From the NCBI GenBank assembly GCA_041940305.1, contig JBGTSJ010000001.1, forward strand, positions 372,001 to 436,000: 64,000 nucleotides of DNA, in the 5' to 3' direction. The stretch's first letter is position 1. The number at the start of each line of letters is the position of its first letter. The position numbers and the translations under genes are program-made. Source of the DNA: JBGTSJ01 sp041940305. GTDB taxonomy: Bacteria > Planctomycetota > Planctomycetia > Planctomycetales > Planctomycetaceae. Below are positions 41,987 through 50,729 of this stretch, in pieces. The notes under the pieces were generated by a model. That model was not told the DNA's origin. It saw only the letters and a list, made by a program, of their open reading frames with translations, and did no database searches.

Positions 41987-43153
41987 TTACTGGCGAGGCA
42001 TCTGACCCGGCGGGCAGTACGGAGCGGCTCCGCCCGTGGCCCACGCCGGATGCGAGAGTTCGCCCGTGTGGTACACCGGATGGCTTTCGGTGTACTGCAC
42101 GTGGTTGACCGGAGGAGGCAGGCTGATGCCCGGCTCGTGCTTGACGTCGATCAGCATGTCTTCCACCGGTCGGCCGACGTTCACATCCGTCAGGTTGCGA
42201 ACGGTGTGCGTCTGCAGTCCGGCCGGACGTCCCAGCGGGATGTGCGGCGGGCCGACGAGTCCGATCGGCGTGCCGGTGTGCGGATAGCCGTACATCATGG
42301 CTCCGCTCACTCCGAGGATCGGATCGAAGGGAGGCTGTGCGGGGCCGGCCGGGCCGCCCATCATCATGGCGGAGGGGACGGCCGAGCCGCTGTGAGTGAA
42401 GCTGCCGATGGCCATCGGCGGCTGGAACTGGCCTTCCTGACCGTCCGCGGCGGCCTGGTAGGAGGTCTGCTGCAGTTCGCCGCCCATCTGGGCCGGCATC
42501 TCGAGGTCCATGTTGCCGATGCGGAGGACAGCCATGATCGTGCCGCGGCGGTCGGCTTCCGCCACCGGATCGAGTCCGGGAGCCAGGCGGGTGGAGACCA
42601 GTTCTTCGACGCCGGCAATGGCCAGCTCCTGGAACTTCGCATCCGGCAGGTAGATCACCTTGGTGACGAAGTTGTTGGTCTCGACCTGGTCGAGGTCTTC
42701 GTCCGTCAGGCGGATCGGCAGGGCGTTATGCGAGAGGTAGGCGTCCGTGGTCGGATGAGCCGGGTACACGTGCAGCGACGGGTACAGCGGCGAGCCTTCG
42801 CGTCCGGGGATGTTGCTCAACTTCAGCCGGTAGGTGGCGGCCTGCGGGAAGTTGTAGCGATCGGGGGCGGTGAGCTGGTTGTCGGCAAAGCCGGTCGGAA
42901 CCTGCCAGCCGATGCTCATCCCCTCGGGGCCGAGGAAGCGAATCTGCGTGGTGCGGGCGACGGCCGGTCCCGGAGGAGGGGCCATCATGCCCAGCACCCC
43001 GGGTCCGGGTCCACCCACCATCGGTCCAGGATGCGCGAGCATCTCGGCCGGTGGAGCGTGGTACTCGCTCTTCTGCAGGATTTGCTGTCCATCGTATGCG
43101 CAACCGACGCATACGACGAGCAGGGTCGCCAACGCCAGAAAGTAAACCCTCAT
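41987..43153 (-). CDS. Lipoprotein, paralogue of the downstream secreted protein
   Basis: The 388-residue protein begins MRVYFLALATLLVVCVGCAYD, a lipoprotein signal peptide with lipobox VVCVGC; Cys18 would be lipidated. The body has TTQIRFLGPEGMSIGWQVP, TYRLKLSNIPGREGSPLYPS and FVTKVIYLPDAKFQELAIA, parallel to the 228-residue neighbour. The C-terminal 170 residues are Gly/Pro/Met-rich and low complexity. First gene of a likely three-gene operon ending in the DUF11 protein. Confidence 0.8.
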   Translation of the reverse strand: MRVYFLALATLLVVCVGCAYDGQQILQKSEYHAPPAEMLAHPGPMVGGPGPGVLGMMAPPPGPAVARTTQIRFLGPEGMSIGWQVPTGFADNQLTAPDRYNFPQAATYRLKLSNIPGREGSPLYPSLHVYPAHPTTDAYLSHNALPIRLTDEDLDQVETNNFVTKVIYLPDAKFQELAIAGVEELVSTRLAPGLDPVAEADRRGTIMAVLRIGNMDLEMPAQMGGELQQTSYQAAADGQEGQFQPPMAIGSFTHSGSAVPSAMMMGGPAGPAQPPFDPILGVSGAMMYGYPHTGTPIGLVGPPHIPLGRPAGLQTHTVRNLTDVNVGRPVEDMLIDVKHEPGISLPPPVNHVQYTESHPVYHTGELSHPAWATGGAAPYCPPGQMPRQ

Positions 43154-43384
43154 GGCCTTCCCTTTTCGGTTGCTGGTCCCGTCGAATCGCCTCGGTTTGC
43201 GGTCGACCGATCCGTTCGTGTCCCGCTAGAATGGCGTGCTTGGGAGTTTGGGTTGATAGTGGGTAGTGGATAGGACGACAGCGCCTGCTGTCCGCTACCC
43301 ACTGCCAACTCCGGTTCGCAGTCCCTTCTGTTTTCGGCGTAGTACGAAGCGAATCTTTGGCAAATCCGGCAGTTTCGCGACAAC

Positions 43385-44494
43385 ATGCACAGGCTGATCA
43401 TTCTTCCCATCCTCGCAGTGGCCGCAGCGGGCGGTGGTGTGCTTGTGGCGCGGCACGTGGTGGCCTGGCAGGCGGAATCCGCTGCGCCACAAGAGGATGC
43501 GCCGAACAGCGATCCCGCCGGGGCAGAGGAAACGGACGCAGATACCTCAGAACCCGCTGCCGAACCCGAGCCGGATCCGGAGATCGTGGCGGCTGCGGCA
43601 AACTTACTGGAGGCCGCGCGCGACAAACTGTACGGCTACCGCTCGGTACAGGCCAAAATGACTGAGACGGCGTCATTCGGCGCTCGACGATTTTCAGCCG
43701 AGGGGGAGTACATCTCGGGCGTCTTCCCGCAGATGTGGCTGGAGTACCGCGTTCAGGTCGGAGAGAGCGAAGGCCGCTTGCTCGAAATCTGTGATGGGCA
43801 GATCCTGTTCACGGAGAAGGAGGTTCGTCCGATCGGCTCCACCGCTCCGGCGTCGCTGGGATCGCAGGATACGCAAATTCAGGTAACGCGCAAGGACGTC
43901 AAACAAATCTTCGATACGATCGGCAGGGGAACCGACATCCCTCCCGAAGCCATCGTAGAAGCGGAACTCAGCTTGGGAGGGCTACCGACCTTGCTCGCTT
44001 CGCTGCAGCGGACCATGCTGTTCGATGCCGTCAAAGAAGGAACCTATCAGGGTCACCCTTACACCATCCTGCAGGGGCGGTGGAAGGAGGAGTACCTGAT
44101 GCAGTTGAGCCAGCAGATGGGACAGGCGGCCCAGGCCCTGGCCCCGTTTATGCCCGACCGGGTGCGCGTTTATCTGGACGGCGAAACGCAGTTTCCGACG
44201 CGCATCCTGTACCTCAAGCAGGCGACCGTCGAACCCGTCACGTACCAGGCCATCATGACGCTCGAGTTTACGGACGTCGTTCTAAACGAAGAGATTGACC
44301 CCCAGCGATTCCGCTACGTGCCGCCTCCCGGAACGAACGTGATCGATGAGACGGGCGTGTATCTCAACATGATCCAGGGGATGCGCGCCGCCGCGGACGC
44401 TCAACCGCAGGATGCGACCGAGCCGCAGGACATGACGGAGCCGGGGCCGGAAACCGATGCCGGCGAAGACAGTGACAAGCAGGGCGCTGAATAA
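43385..44494 (+). CDS. Hypothetical exported protein, LolA-like layout
   Basis: The 369-residue protein has an N-terminal hydrophobic segment (LIILPILAVAAAGGGVLVA), an acidic linker rich in Glu, Pro and Ala, then a beta-rich domain from about residue 70: AAANLLEAARDKLYGYRSVQAKMTETASF. Such long-chain beta-sheet proteins (LolA/LppX-like) carry or bind lipids, and VRVYLDGETQFPTRILYL fits this layout, but the assignment is tentative. The C-terminal tail is again acidic. Divergent from the lipoprotein operon. Confidence 0.6.
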   Translation: MHRLIILPILAVAAAGGGVLVARHVVAWQAESAAPQEDAPNSDPAGAEETDADTSEPAAEPEPDPEIVAAAANLLEAARDKLYGYRSVQAKMTETASFGARRFSAEGEYISGVFPQMWLEYRVQVGESEGRLLEICDGQILFTEKEVRPIGSTAPASLGSQDTQIQVTRKDVKQIFDTIGRGTDIPPEAIVEAELSLGGLPTLLASLQRTMLFDAVKEGTYQGHPYTILQGRWKEEYLMQLSQQMGQAAQALAPFMPDRVRVYLDGETQFPTRILYLKQATVEPVTYQAIMTLEFTDVVLNEEIDPQRFRYVPPPGTNVIDETGVYLNMIQGMRAAADAQPQDATEPQDMTEPGPETDAGEDSDKQGAE

Positions 44495-44527
44495 ACCAGC
44501 CGCATCGCTGCGCGGGTTGGCCGCATC

Positions 44528-45187
44528 ATGAGTTCCGTTCTTCCCTACCGGTTCCTGTTCCGCTTTGAGTATGCGGCGCGCCGCATCGACGCACTGCCCC
44601 GGCGCAAGGGGCTACGGCCGCTCGACCTGCCGGAGTCATGCCGGCTTCAGGACGGCGGTCCGCTGGACGGCCAGGCCCCGTTCGCTCATCTGAGTGCCGC
44701 GTGGAACGTTCACGGCGTCGGGTTTCAGCTCGATGTGCCGCAGCGGTCGGGGCGGCTTGAGTGCGACCCCGACAAGCCGGAGCAGTCGGACGGCCTGCGG
44801 ATCTGGATCGATACCCGCAGCACGCAGAACGTCCACCGCGCTACGCGCTTCTGCCACTCTTTCGTCGCGATACCGCAGGGAGGAGGAGATGACGGCCGCC
44901 TGCCGTCCGCGATGCAGCTGCCAGTGCCGCGGGCTCGCGAGGATGCACCGCTCTGCGAACCGGAGGACCTGTTGATCGCCGCCGAAGTCTTGCGGGACGC
45001 CTATCGGCTCGAACTGTGGCTGCCGCGAGACGTGCTCCAGGGATTCGATCCGGACGCCCAGGCTCGACTGGGTTTTCATTACCTGATTCGCGATAATGTG
45101 CTCGGATCCCAGACGCCGGCCGTCGGAGCCGATTATCCCTACGAGACCGATCCCAGCCTGTGGTCCGTCCTCAGTTTAGAGTCGTAG
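44528..45187 (+). CDS. Hypothetical protein
   Basis: The 219-residue protein starts 33 bp after its neighbour and may share its transcript. FLFRFEYAARRIDALPRRKG and HLSAAWNVHGVGFQLDV, then IWIDTRSTQNVHRATRFCHSF and YRLELWLPRDVLQGFDPDAQ, LGFHYLIRDN suggest a carbohydrate-binding-like beta sandwich similar to family 9 (CBM9-like) modules found in planctomycete proteins. No signal peptide is evident. The assignment is by pattern only. Confidence 0.6.
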   Translation: MSSVLPYRFLFRFEYAARRIDALPRRKGLRPLDLPESCRLQDGGPLDGQAPFAHLSAAWNVHGVGFQLDVPQRSGRLECDPDKPEQSDGLRIWIDTRSTQNVHRATRFCHSFVAIPQGGGDDGRLPSAMQLPVPRAREDAPLCEPEDLLIAAEVLRDAYRLELWLPRDVLQGFDPDAQARLGFHYLIRDNVLGSQTPAVGADYPYETDPSLWSVLSLES

Positions 45188-45350
45188 TCACAGTCCTCTG
45201 TGCCGTCCGCTGCGTGTCATACGGGGTTGGGCGAACAGGCGGCGCGAACCGCGAACGCTCGTCGTGTTCACCGGGGGTAAAGTGGTCCCGGAGGTCACGA
45301 CAGGTTGCTGTCAGTCCGATGGACGGCAAACGGTGTGTGCCTGCGACTCT
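45186..45350. repeat. Inverted pair of REP-like elements (cacagtcctctgtgcc family)
   Basis: Near 45188, tcacagtcctctgtgccgtc is followed by cgctg. Near 45324-45350, the reverse strand reads gtcgcaggcacacaccgtttgccgtcc, the same family in opposite orientation. They flank about 110 bp with no gene. Single copies are at 689-706 and 2128-2144. Confidence 0.6.
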
Positions 45351-45451
45351 TGGCAATCCGAAGATTCGACAGCACCCGAGCGGAGCCTCCGGTGTTCAAC
45401 TCATTCGTGGAGTGGACGCCGCGTCCGTCCGCTTCGCTTGCAGAGGTCCCA

Positions 45452-46123
45452 ATGAGTCAATCCATCATGCCGCACTTTGCTCTCAATCGCCGCACGTTCA
45501 TCCGCGCATCGGCGCTGGGCGCCGCGTACTTCACCACGCGCGGACTGTTCGCAGAGGAACTCGTCCGCACTCCGGCACAGACAGAGGGGCCGTTTTACCC
45601 CGATGAGCTCCCGCTTGACACGGACAACGACCTGCTGGTCATCAACGACAATATCACGCCCGCCGTCGGTGAAGTCACGTATCTGAGCGGCCGCATCCTC
45701 AACGCCAATGGAGATCCAATCCGCAACGCGGTGGTTGAGATCTGGCAATGTGACAACAACGGCGCGTATCTGCACACCGGCACGAGCAACGCCGATCGCC
45801 GTGACGGCAACTTCCAGGGATTCGGCCGGTTCACCACCGGTTCGACGGGGGAGTATCTGTTCCGCACGATCAAGCCGGTCCCCTACCCCGGCCGCACGCC
45901 GCACATTCACTTCGCCGTCAAGCGCAAGGGAGCCGAGCAGTTCACCACGCAGTGTTACGTGCAGGATCACCCCGGCAACGATCGCGACAGCATCTACCGC
46001 AGCATCCGGGACGCCCAGCAGCGGGCTGCAATCACGGTCCCGTTCGTGCCGCTCGAAGGTTCGTCCGCCGGCGAACTCGCTGCGAAGTTCGACATCGTCC
46101 TTGGTGTCACGCCCGAGTCGTGA
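45452..46123 (+). CDS. Intradiol ring-cleavage dioxygenase, Tat-exported type
   Basis: Intradiol dioxygenases (protocatechuate 3,4-dioxygenase family) use Fe(III) to open catechol-type rings. The 223-residue protein starts at ATG 45452; NRRTFIRASALGAAYFTTRG is a Tat-like signal. The mature part has TEGPFYPDELP, a 2-Tyr/2-His ligand set compatible with GAYLHT, PVPYPGRTPHIHF, and the common LSGRILNANGDPIRNAVVEIWQ core. Substrate unknown. Extra frame upstream of 45452 lacks family features. Confidence 0.87.
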   Translation: MSQSIMPHFALNRRTFIRASALGAAYFTTRGLFAEELVRTPAQTEGPFYPDELPLDTDNDLLVINDNITPAVGEVTYLSGRILNANGDPIRNAVVEIWQCDNNGAYLHTGTSNADRRDGNFQGFGRFTTGSTGEYLFRTIKPVPYPGRTPHIHFAVKRKGAEQFTTQCYVQDHPGNDRDSIYRSIRDAQQRAAITVPFVPLEGSSAGELAAKFDIVLGVTPES

Positions 46124-46232
46124 GATTGGTCACGTCGACACAGATGGCCGGAACCAGCGGCCGCCGAGGACGTCAGTGTCTCCGCGAATCGATCCTCGGC
46201 GCATCTGCCGTCAACTCGCGAACTCAAGAAGG

Positions 46233-46694
46233 TCACCAGACCTTCATTCGCAGCAATGAGAGGATTTCGCTCTTGTTGAAGTCAAGCAGCGCGGGGGTGG
46301 ATTGACCCCGTTCTTTTGCGCGTCGGACGAGTGCGCCAATCTCGGCCACCGGGTAGACGACCGCGATCTCGCGACAGGCGACCGCCGCGATTGGAATGGG
46401 ACGCCCGAATTCAGCTCGGGTCGCCAACTCGGCATCGCTCTCGATCGCGGATTCCTGCGCAACCACCTCCTCCAGGAAGTCGCAGAAATCCCGCACGCCT
46501 GCCCGCGATTTCTGCTGTGTCAGATCGATCAATTGCACGTTCAGCAGGACGCACAGGTCCTCGAGCCCCTCATTGACCTGTGCATTGTAGTGGCCAAAGC
46601 AGGCCAGCCCGTTCCGCAGCAGGAACGACACAGGCACATACTCCGCCGCGGTCCCGACAGCCCCGATCAGCCGCGTCAACTCCTGTCGCTCCAT
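46233..46694 (-). CDS. Hypothetical protein, helical
   Basis: The 153-residue form starts at ATG 46694 (MERQELTRLIGAVG). It is rich in helix-forming residues: VNEGLEDLCVLLNVQLIDLTQQ and FCDFLEEVVAQESAIESDAELA. The tail RGQSTPALLDFNKSEILSLLRMKVW ends the protein. No membrane span, signal peptide or recognisable family. Convergent with the dioxygenase gene. Confidence 0.6.
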   Translation of the reverse strand: MERQELTRLIGAVGTAAEYVPVSFLLRNGLACFGHYNAQVNEGLEDLCVLLNVQLIDLTQQKSRAGVRDFCDFLEEVVAQESAIESDAELATRAEFGRPIPIAAVACREIAVVYPVAEIGALVRRAKERGQSTPALLDFNKSEILSLLRMKVW

Positions 46695-46962
46695 GACGGC
46701 CCCTTCTCTTTCCGGGAAAGGCGGTCTGCAGTCGTTCCCCGACTTGCACATCCGCGCGATCGCGACCGTCTCATCAATATCGCGAACGAATGTCCTCGGA
46801 GATCGACGAACTTGTAGCAGCGTCACATTGGCGCCGCATGAAGTTCCCGGAAACTTCAGATGAAGTTCGACACTCCGTTGTGCAGCGCGCACGCCCCCCG
46901 GCGGAGACAACGAAGTTCCGAGAGCGTCCAGCAGCCGACTGCGGCCCGCCGATCCGTCGTTG

Positions 46963-47574
46963 TCATTTGCGGACCACGATCGTCTTGCCCAGGCGGTCTC
47001 CCAGCCGGTTGCCTGTCGCGAGCAGCATGATGATCTCGGCGAGCACCATCAGCAGGATCACCGGAGTTCCCAGCAGGAATCCGATCAACGGCAGGGCAAA
47101 CAACGCCCATCCGACGACCAGCGTGATGTTCCGCAGCAGCCGGGCGCCGGTCGTGGATTCGGTTCCGTCGGCGTTCCGAACCTCCAGTCCCAGGAGCAAC
47201 TTTCCAATGCTCGCGCCTCCGACGTCACGCAGCAGCCAGTATGCCAGCAGCGCCAGACCGATCAGGAAGTTGCCGATCACGGGCACCAGAATCAGCGGTC
47301 CGACCAGCAACGTGCAGAGCGCATCAATGATGTAGGCCCCGGCACGGGCTCCCACCGATGCGACCTGACCGGATGCGGCGACCGTCGGTGCTGCCGGCGT
47401 CGGCGCGGGGACTGGGGGCGGAGCCGGATAGGCGGGAGGCGTCGGAAAGACCGGCGGCTGCTGATTCGCAGCCGGCGGCATCGGAAACGGCGGCGCGGTG
47501 GAACGGCCCGATGTCATTTGCGGGACCGGCGGCGGGACGGGGAATTGCCGGTGACCTTCCGGATTCGTCGTCAT
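46963..47574 (-). CDS. RDD-family membrane protein
   Basis: The 203-residue protein has a proline-rich N-terminal 70 residues, then an RDD domain: VASVGARAGAYIIDALCTLL (with R and D of the first helix), LLAYWLLRDVGGASIGKLLLG (second), and ATGNRLGDRLGKTIVV at the end. Three to four membrane helices are visible. Family role unclear; some RDD proteins affect ion or solute transport. Confidence 0.85.
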   Translation of the reverse strand: MTTNPEGHRQFPVPPPVPQMTSGRSTAPPFPMPPAANQQPPVFPTPPAYPAPPPVPAPTPAAPTVAASGQVASVGARAGAYIIDALCTLLVGPLILVPVIGNFLIGLALLAYWLLRDVGGASIGKLLLGLEVRNADGTESTTGARLLRNITLVVGWALFALPLIGFLLGTPVILLMVLAEIIMLLATGNRLGDRLGKTIVVRK

Positions 47575-47723
47575 CTGCGTTCCTCGAGTTGCAAAGGACC
47601 AGGCGAGACGGACGCGAGCCCGAACAGGTGACCCACTGGCTCAGACACGCAACGGTCAGGTATCGGACAGTCTATGCAGGGGGGACTGTCGGCTCAACCT
47701 GCCATGAAATTGGAGCAAAGACT

Positions 47724-48110
47724 TCAGCGGGGTTCCGCTGCGGCGCTTTGAAAACAGAGCTCGTAGCCGTCGGGATCGGTCACGAACACCTGATCCATGC
47801 CGTAGAACACCCGTGCCGGCGGCGGAAGATCGAGCCCGCGGTCGGCGAATTCACCGTGAATCGCGGCCGCATCGTCGCAGTTGAAGAAGAATGCGATTCC
47901 GCGACCCCATCCGTCGGGAGGGCCGTCTTCGTCGCAACCCAGCTGCAGCATGATCGCCGCGGAGTCCCGCTCCAGACGGCACCACGTCAGCACGCCGTCC
48001 GGCTCCCAGCTCTGCGAGATCACGAATCCCAGCCGGTCCTCGTAGAAAGCGACGGCGCGCTGAATGTCCTGCACACGCAGCAATGGCACGAGTTCCCTGA
48101 CGGCGGACAT
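47724..48110 (-). CDS. VOC-family protein (glyoxalase/bleomycin resistance-like)
   Basis: The 128-residue form starts at ATG 48110 (MSAVRELVPLLRVQDIQRA). The betaalphabetabetabeta pattern VAFYEDRLGF, then DQVFVTDPDGYELCFQ near the end are the vicinal-oxygen-chelate signatures, with Glu near the C-terminus as a possible metal ligand. Such proteins can be glyoxalases, dioxygenases or drug-binding resistance proteins; not separable here. The frame upstream to 48236 overlaps the DUF58 gene. Confidence 0.8.
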   Translation of the reverse strand: MSAVRELVPLLRVQDIQRAVAFYEDRLGFVISQSWEPDGVLTWCRLERDSAAIMLQLGCDEDGPPDGWGRGIAFFFNCDDAAAIHGEFADRGLDLPPPARVFYGMDQVFVTDPDGYELCFQSAAAEPR

Positions 48111-48133
48111 TGACTTGATCTCCAGCGTGGTCT

Positions 48134-49105
48134 TCACGCGCGGCGTTGCGCGCGTCCGACGAGGTATCGCTCCAGGCTGCGGTGGTAGGGTTCCGAAGTG
48201 ACCGCCCGGGCGTAGTCGATTCCCAGTCCGAGACAACGACGCGACCAGCCGTCGAGGAACTCCCGCATCCGCTGCTCATAGGCGGCGCGGACTTCCTGGA
48301 CGTTCAGCCGCACGCGACTGCCGGTCTCGCTGTCGACGAACAGTCCATGTTCGATGTCGGGCAGGTCGATTTCCTCAGAATGCAGGATGTGGAACAGGAT
48401 GGCCTCGCCTCCGGCCTGGGCACGCGCCGCCAGCGCGCGGGCGACCCCCTCCACGTCCTCAATGAGATCGCTGAAGACGATCAACAGCGAGCGGCGGGAC
48501 CCCTTGCGCGTCAGTTCATCGATGGACTCCGCGAGCCGGGCGGGGCCGAGCGGCCGGACGCGCTCCATCGTCTGCAGAATCCCGGCCAGGTGCGGCATTG
48601 TGCTGTCGGGGGGGAGGTAACCCCGCAGCCCCTGTTTGGCGACGCCGAATGAAAAGCGGTCGTGCTGCTTCATTACCAGGAAGGCGATCGAGGCGGCGAG
48701 GAAGCAGGCGTAGTCGTACTTGGAGAGAGACCTCGCACCTGAGAGACGGGGGTTGCTGAAAAAACCTGGCTTCGGCTGCGCTTCGATGCCGCGGAAACCC
48801 ATCGACGCGGAGGCATCCACCAATAACTGCACAGTCAGTTCCGACTGATGCTCGAACAGCTTGATGAACAGCTTGTCGCTGCGGCCGTAGACCTTCCAGT
48901 CGATGCCGCCGATGTCATCGCCGGGGAGGTACTGGCGATAGTCGCGGAACTCGACGCTCTGTCCGCGCTGCCGCGTGGAGTACTGCCCGGAGTAGCGGCC
49001 TTCCACGATCCGCCGCGGCGCGAACAGCAGGTACTCCAGCCGGCGCAGATCGGCCAGCTGCAGATACCGGTGCTTCGACTGGCCTTGATTCCGCGTGGCG
49101 CTCAT
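48134..49105 (-). CDS. DUF58 domain protein
   Basis: The 323-residue protein has the DUF58 signature near the N-terminus, GQSVEFRDYRQYLPGDDIGGIDWKVYGRSDKLFIKLFE, then a von Willebrand A-like fold, LLVDASASMGF and LIVFSDLIEDVEGVA. DUF58 and MoxR ATPase genes are commonly paired in complexes that assemble or chaperone other proteins. MoxR lies immediately upstream in the same direction. About residues 107-126, GIEAQPKPGFFSNPRLSGAR, look like an insertion relative to the usual family spacing. Confidence 0.9.
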   Translation of the reverse strand: MSATRNQGQSKHRYLQLADLRRLEYLLFAPRRIVEGRYSGQYSTRQRGQSVEFRDYRQYLPGDDIGGIDWKVYGRSDKLFIKLFEHQSELTVQLLVDASASMGFRGIEAQPKPGFFSNPRLSGARSLSKYDYACFLAASIAFLVMKQHDRFSFGVAKQGLRGYLPPDSTMPHLAGILQTMERVRPLGPARLAESIDELTRKGSRRSLLIVFSDLIEDVEGVARALAARAQAGGEAILFHILHSEEIDLPDIEHGLFVDSETGSRVRLNVQEVRAAYEQRMREFLDGWSRRCLGLGIDYARAVTSEPYHRSLERYLVGRAQRRA

Positions 49106-49125
49106 TCAGTTGGTTCGGTGACGTT

Positions 49126-49303
49126 CGACGCTAAGGCACAGGGACGCGAAGACGCGCGAAGGAACTGTCAGTGGTCACAGCTTCGGCTGTTCAGTTCCAC
49201 AACTCCTCAATTGCTCTAATTCAAGTTGCTGCGAGTCATAGCGGCTTACCGTGCGCTTCGACGTCCTTTGCGAACCTTTGCGCCTCACCGGCTTTGCGTC
49301 GAG
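49126..49303. repeat. Inverted-repeat unit between moxR and DUF58 genes (gacgcaaag family)
   Basis: Left arm 49126-49162 has gacgcgaagacgcgcgaagg; right arm 49253-49303 has cgtcctttgcgaacctttgc then gcctcaccggctttgcgtc, inverted. The unit fills most of the 210-bp gap. It is the third of the family in the window. Confidence 0.7.
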
Positions 49304-49315
49304 ACTTCTTCGAAT

Positions 49316-50437
49316 TCAGGACCGCGCCGCTCTGGCATCGCTGATCGACTTCAGTGCCGCCACCGGTGATCGGGTACCCGTTTGCGGCGACGATTTGTCA
49401 CCCTTCACCGGCGGCGGCTCGCTTCCCGGCTCCCGCACCGACTGGAGGATCTTGCGGATGATCGCCGCCGAGTCGATCCCTTCGCCCGTCGCGCTGTAGT
49501 TCGGCAGCACGCGGTGCCGCAGCACGAGCGGGGCCACCTCACGAATGTGCTCGGATGTGACGGCCGGATGTCCATCAATCGCGGCGAGGGCCTTTGCTCC
49601 CAGAATCAGGTGTTGGCTGGCTCGCGGCCCCGCCCCCCAGGATACGTAGTCCGACACAAACTTCGACGTCAGTTCCGCCTGCGGCCGCGTGGCGCGAGCG
49701 ATGGACACCGCGTATTGCACCACGTGCCGCGACGCCGGGATCCGCCGCACCAGGTGTTGAAACGACTGGATCTCGTCGATCGAGCAGACGGCGTTGACCT
49801 GCGGTTCGAGGTCCTCAGTCGTCGCCAGCACGATTTCGATCTCCTCATCCGACGAGGGATAATCCATCCACAGGCTGAACATGAACCGGTCCAACTGCGC
49901 TTCGGGCAGCGGGTAGGTCCCTTCCTGCTCAATGGGGTTCTGTGTCGCAAACACCAGGAACGGCCGCGGCAGCTTGTGGGCCGTCCCCATGCTGGTCACC
50001 TGGTACTCCTGCATCGCCTCCAGCAGGGCCGACTGCGTCTTCGGCGGCGTGCGATTGATTTCGTCCGCGAGGATCATCTGCGCGAACAGCGGCCCCGGCA
50101 CGAACCGCATGGACCGCTGTCCTCCGCCGGCGTCCTCCTGCAGCAGTTCCATCCCGGTGATGTCGGCCGGCATCATGTCGGGCGTGAACTGGATTCGCTT
50201 GAAGCTCCAGCCGAGCACCTGGGCGACAGTCTTGACCAGCAGCGTTTTTGCCAGTCCCGGCACACCGATGACGAGCGTATGCCCCTGCGAGAACACGCCG
50301 GCGAGGATCGCGCGGACCGTGGCGTCCTGGCCAATGATGACTTTACCGATCTCGCCACGCAGACGCTGGCCGACGTCGCTGGCACGCTCCAGCAACTGCA
50401 GATCGTCCGCGGCGAGTGATGGGGGCGACTCCGGCAT
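49316..50437 (-). CDS. MoxR-family AAA+ ATPase
   Basis: The 373-residue form starts at ATG 50437 (MPESPPSLAAD); a start at 50485 is also in frame. AAA+ motifs are GVPGLAKTLLVKTVA (Walker A variant), FVPGPLFAQMILADEINRTPPKTQSALLEAMQE (Walker B, DE) and PFLVFATQNPIEQEGTYPLPEAQLDRF (sensor 1 region). MoxR ATPases act as chaperones, often with DUF58 and VWA proteins; the DUF58 gene follows immediately. Confidence 0.92.
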   Translation of the reverse strand: MPESPPSLAADDLQLLERASDVGQRLRGEIGKVIIGQDATVRAILAGVFSQGHTLVIGVPGLAKTLLVKTVAQVLGWSFKRIQFTPDMMPADITGMELLQEDAGGGQRSMRFVPGPLFAQMILADEINRTPPKTQSALLEAMQEYQVTSMGTAHKLPRPFLVFATQNPIEQEGTYPLPEAQLDRFMFSLWMDYPSSDEEIEIVLATTEDLEPQVNAVCSIDEIQSFQHLVRRIPASRHVVQYAVSIARATRPQAELTSKFVSDYVSWGAGPRASQHLILGAKALAAIDGHPAVTSEHIREVAPLVLRHRVLPNYSATGEGIDSAAIIRKILQSVREPGSEPPPVKGDKSSPQTGTRSPVAALKSISDARAARS

Positions 50438-50729
50438 GCTGCGGCCTGCTCCTGTCACGACAACGAATGGAGGATCGTCTGCCACAGTATGCTACACGAG
50501 CCGTTTGGGGGATTGCGAATGAACGCCGCTCTCTCAGAGTCTGCATATGTCAGTCGACCCCCATGCGTGACGATCCGGTTGTGGAAGTGTAGAACATCCA
50601 ACAATGCCCGAGTTCTCCCCGAATCGACCGGGGCTTTTCGGCGTTTGAGGTGGGCGCGGTTTCATAGCGTCAATGAAGTCGGAGCGGACGGTTGATCCGG
50701 ATCGATGCATCTCACATTGAGCGTCCGGC

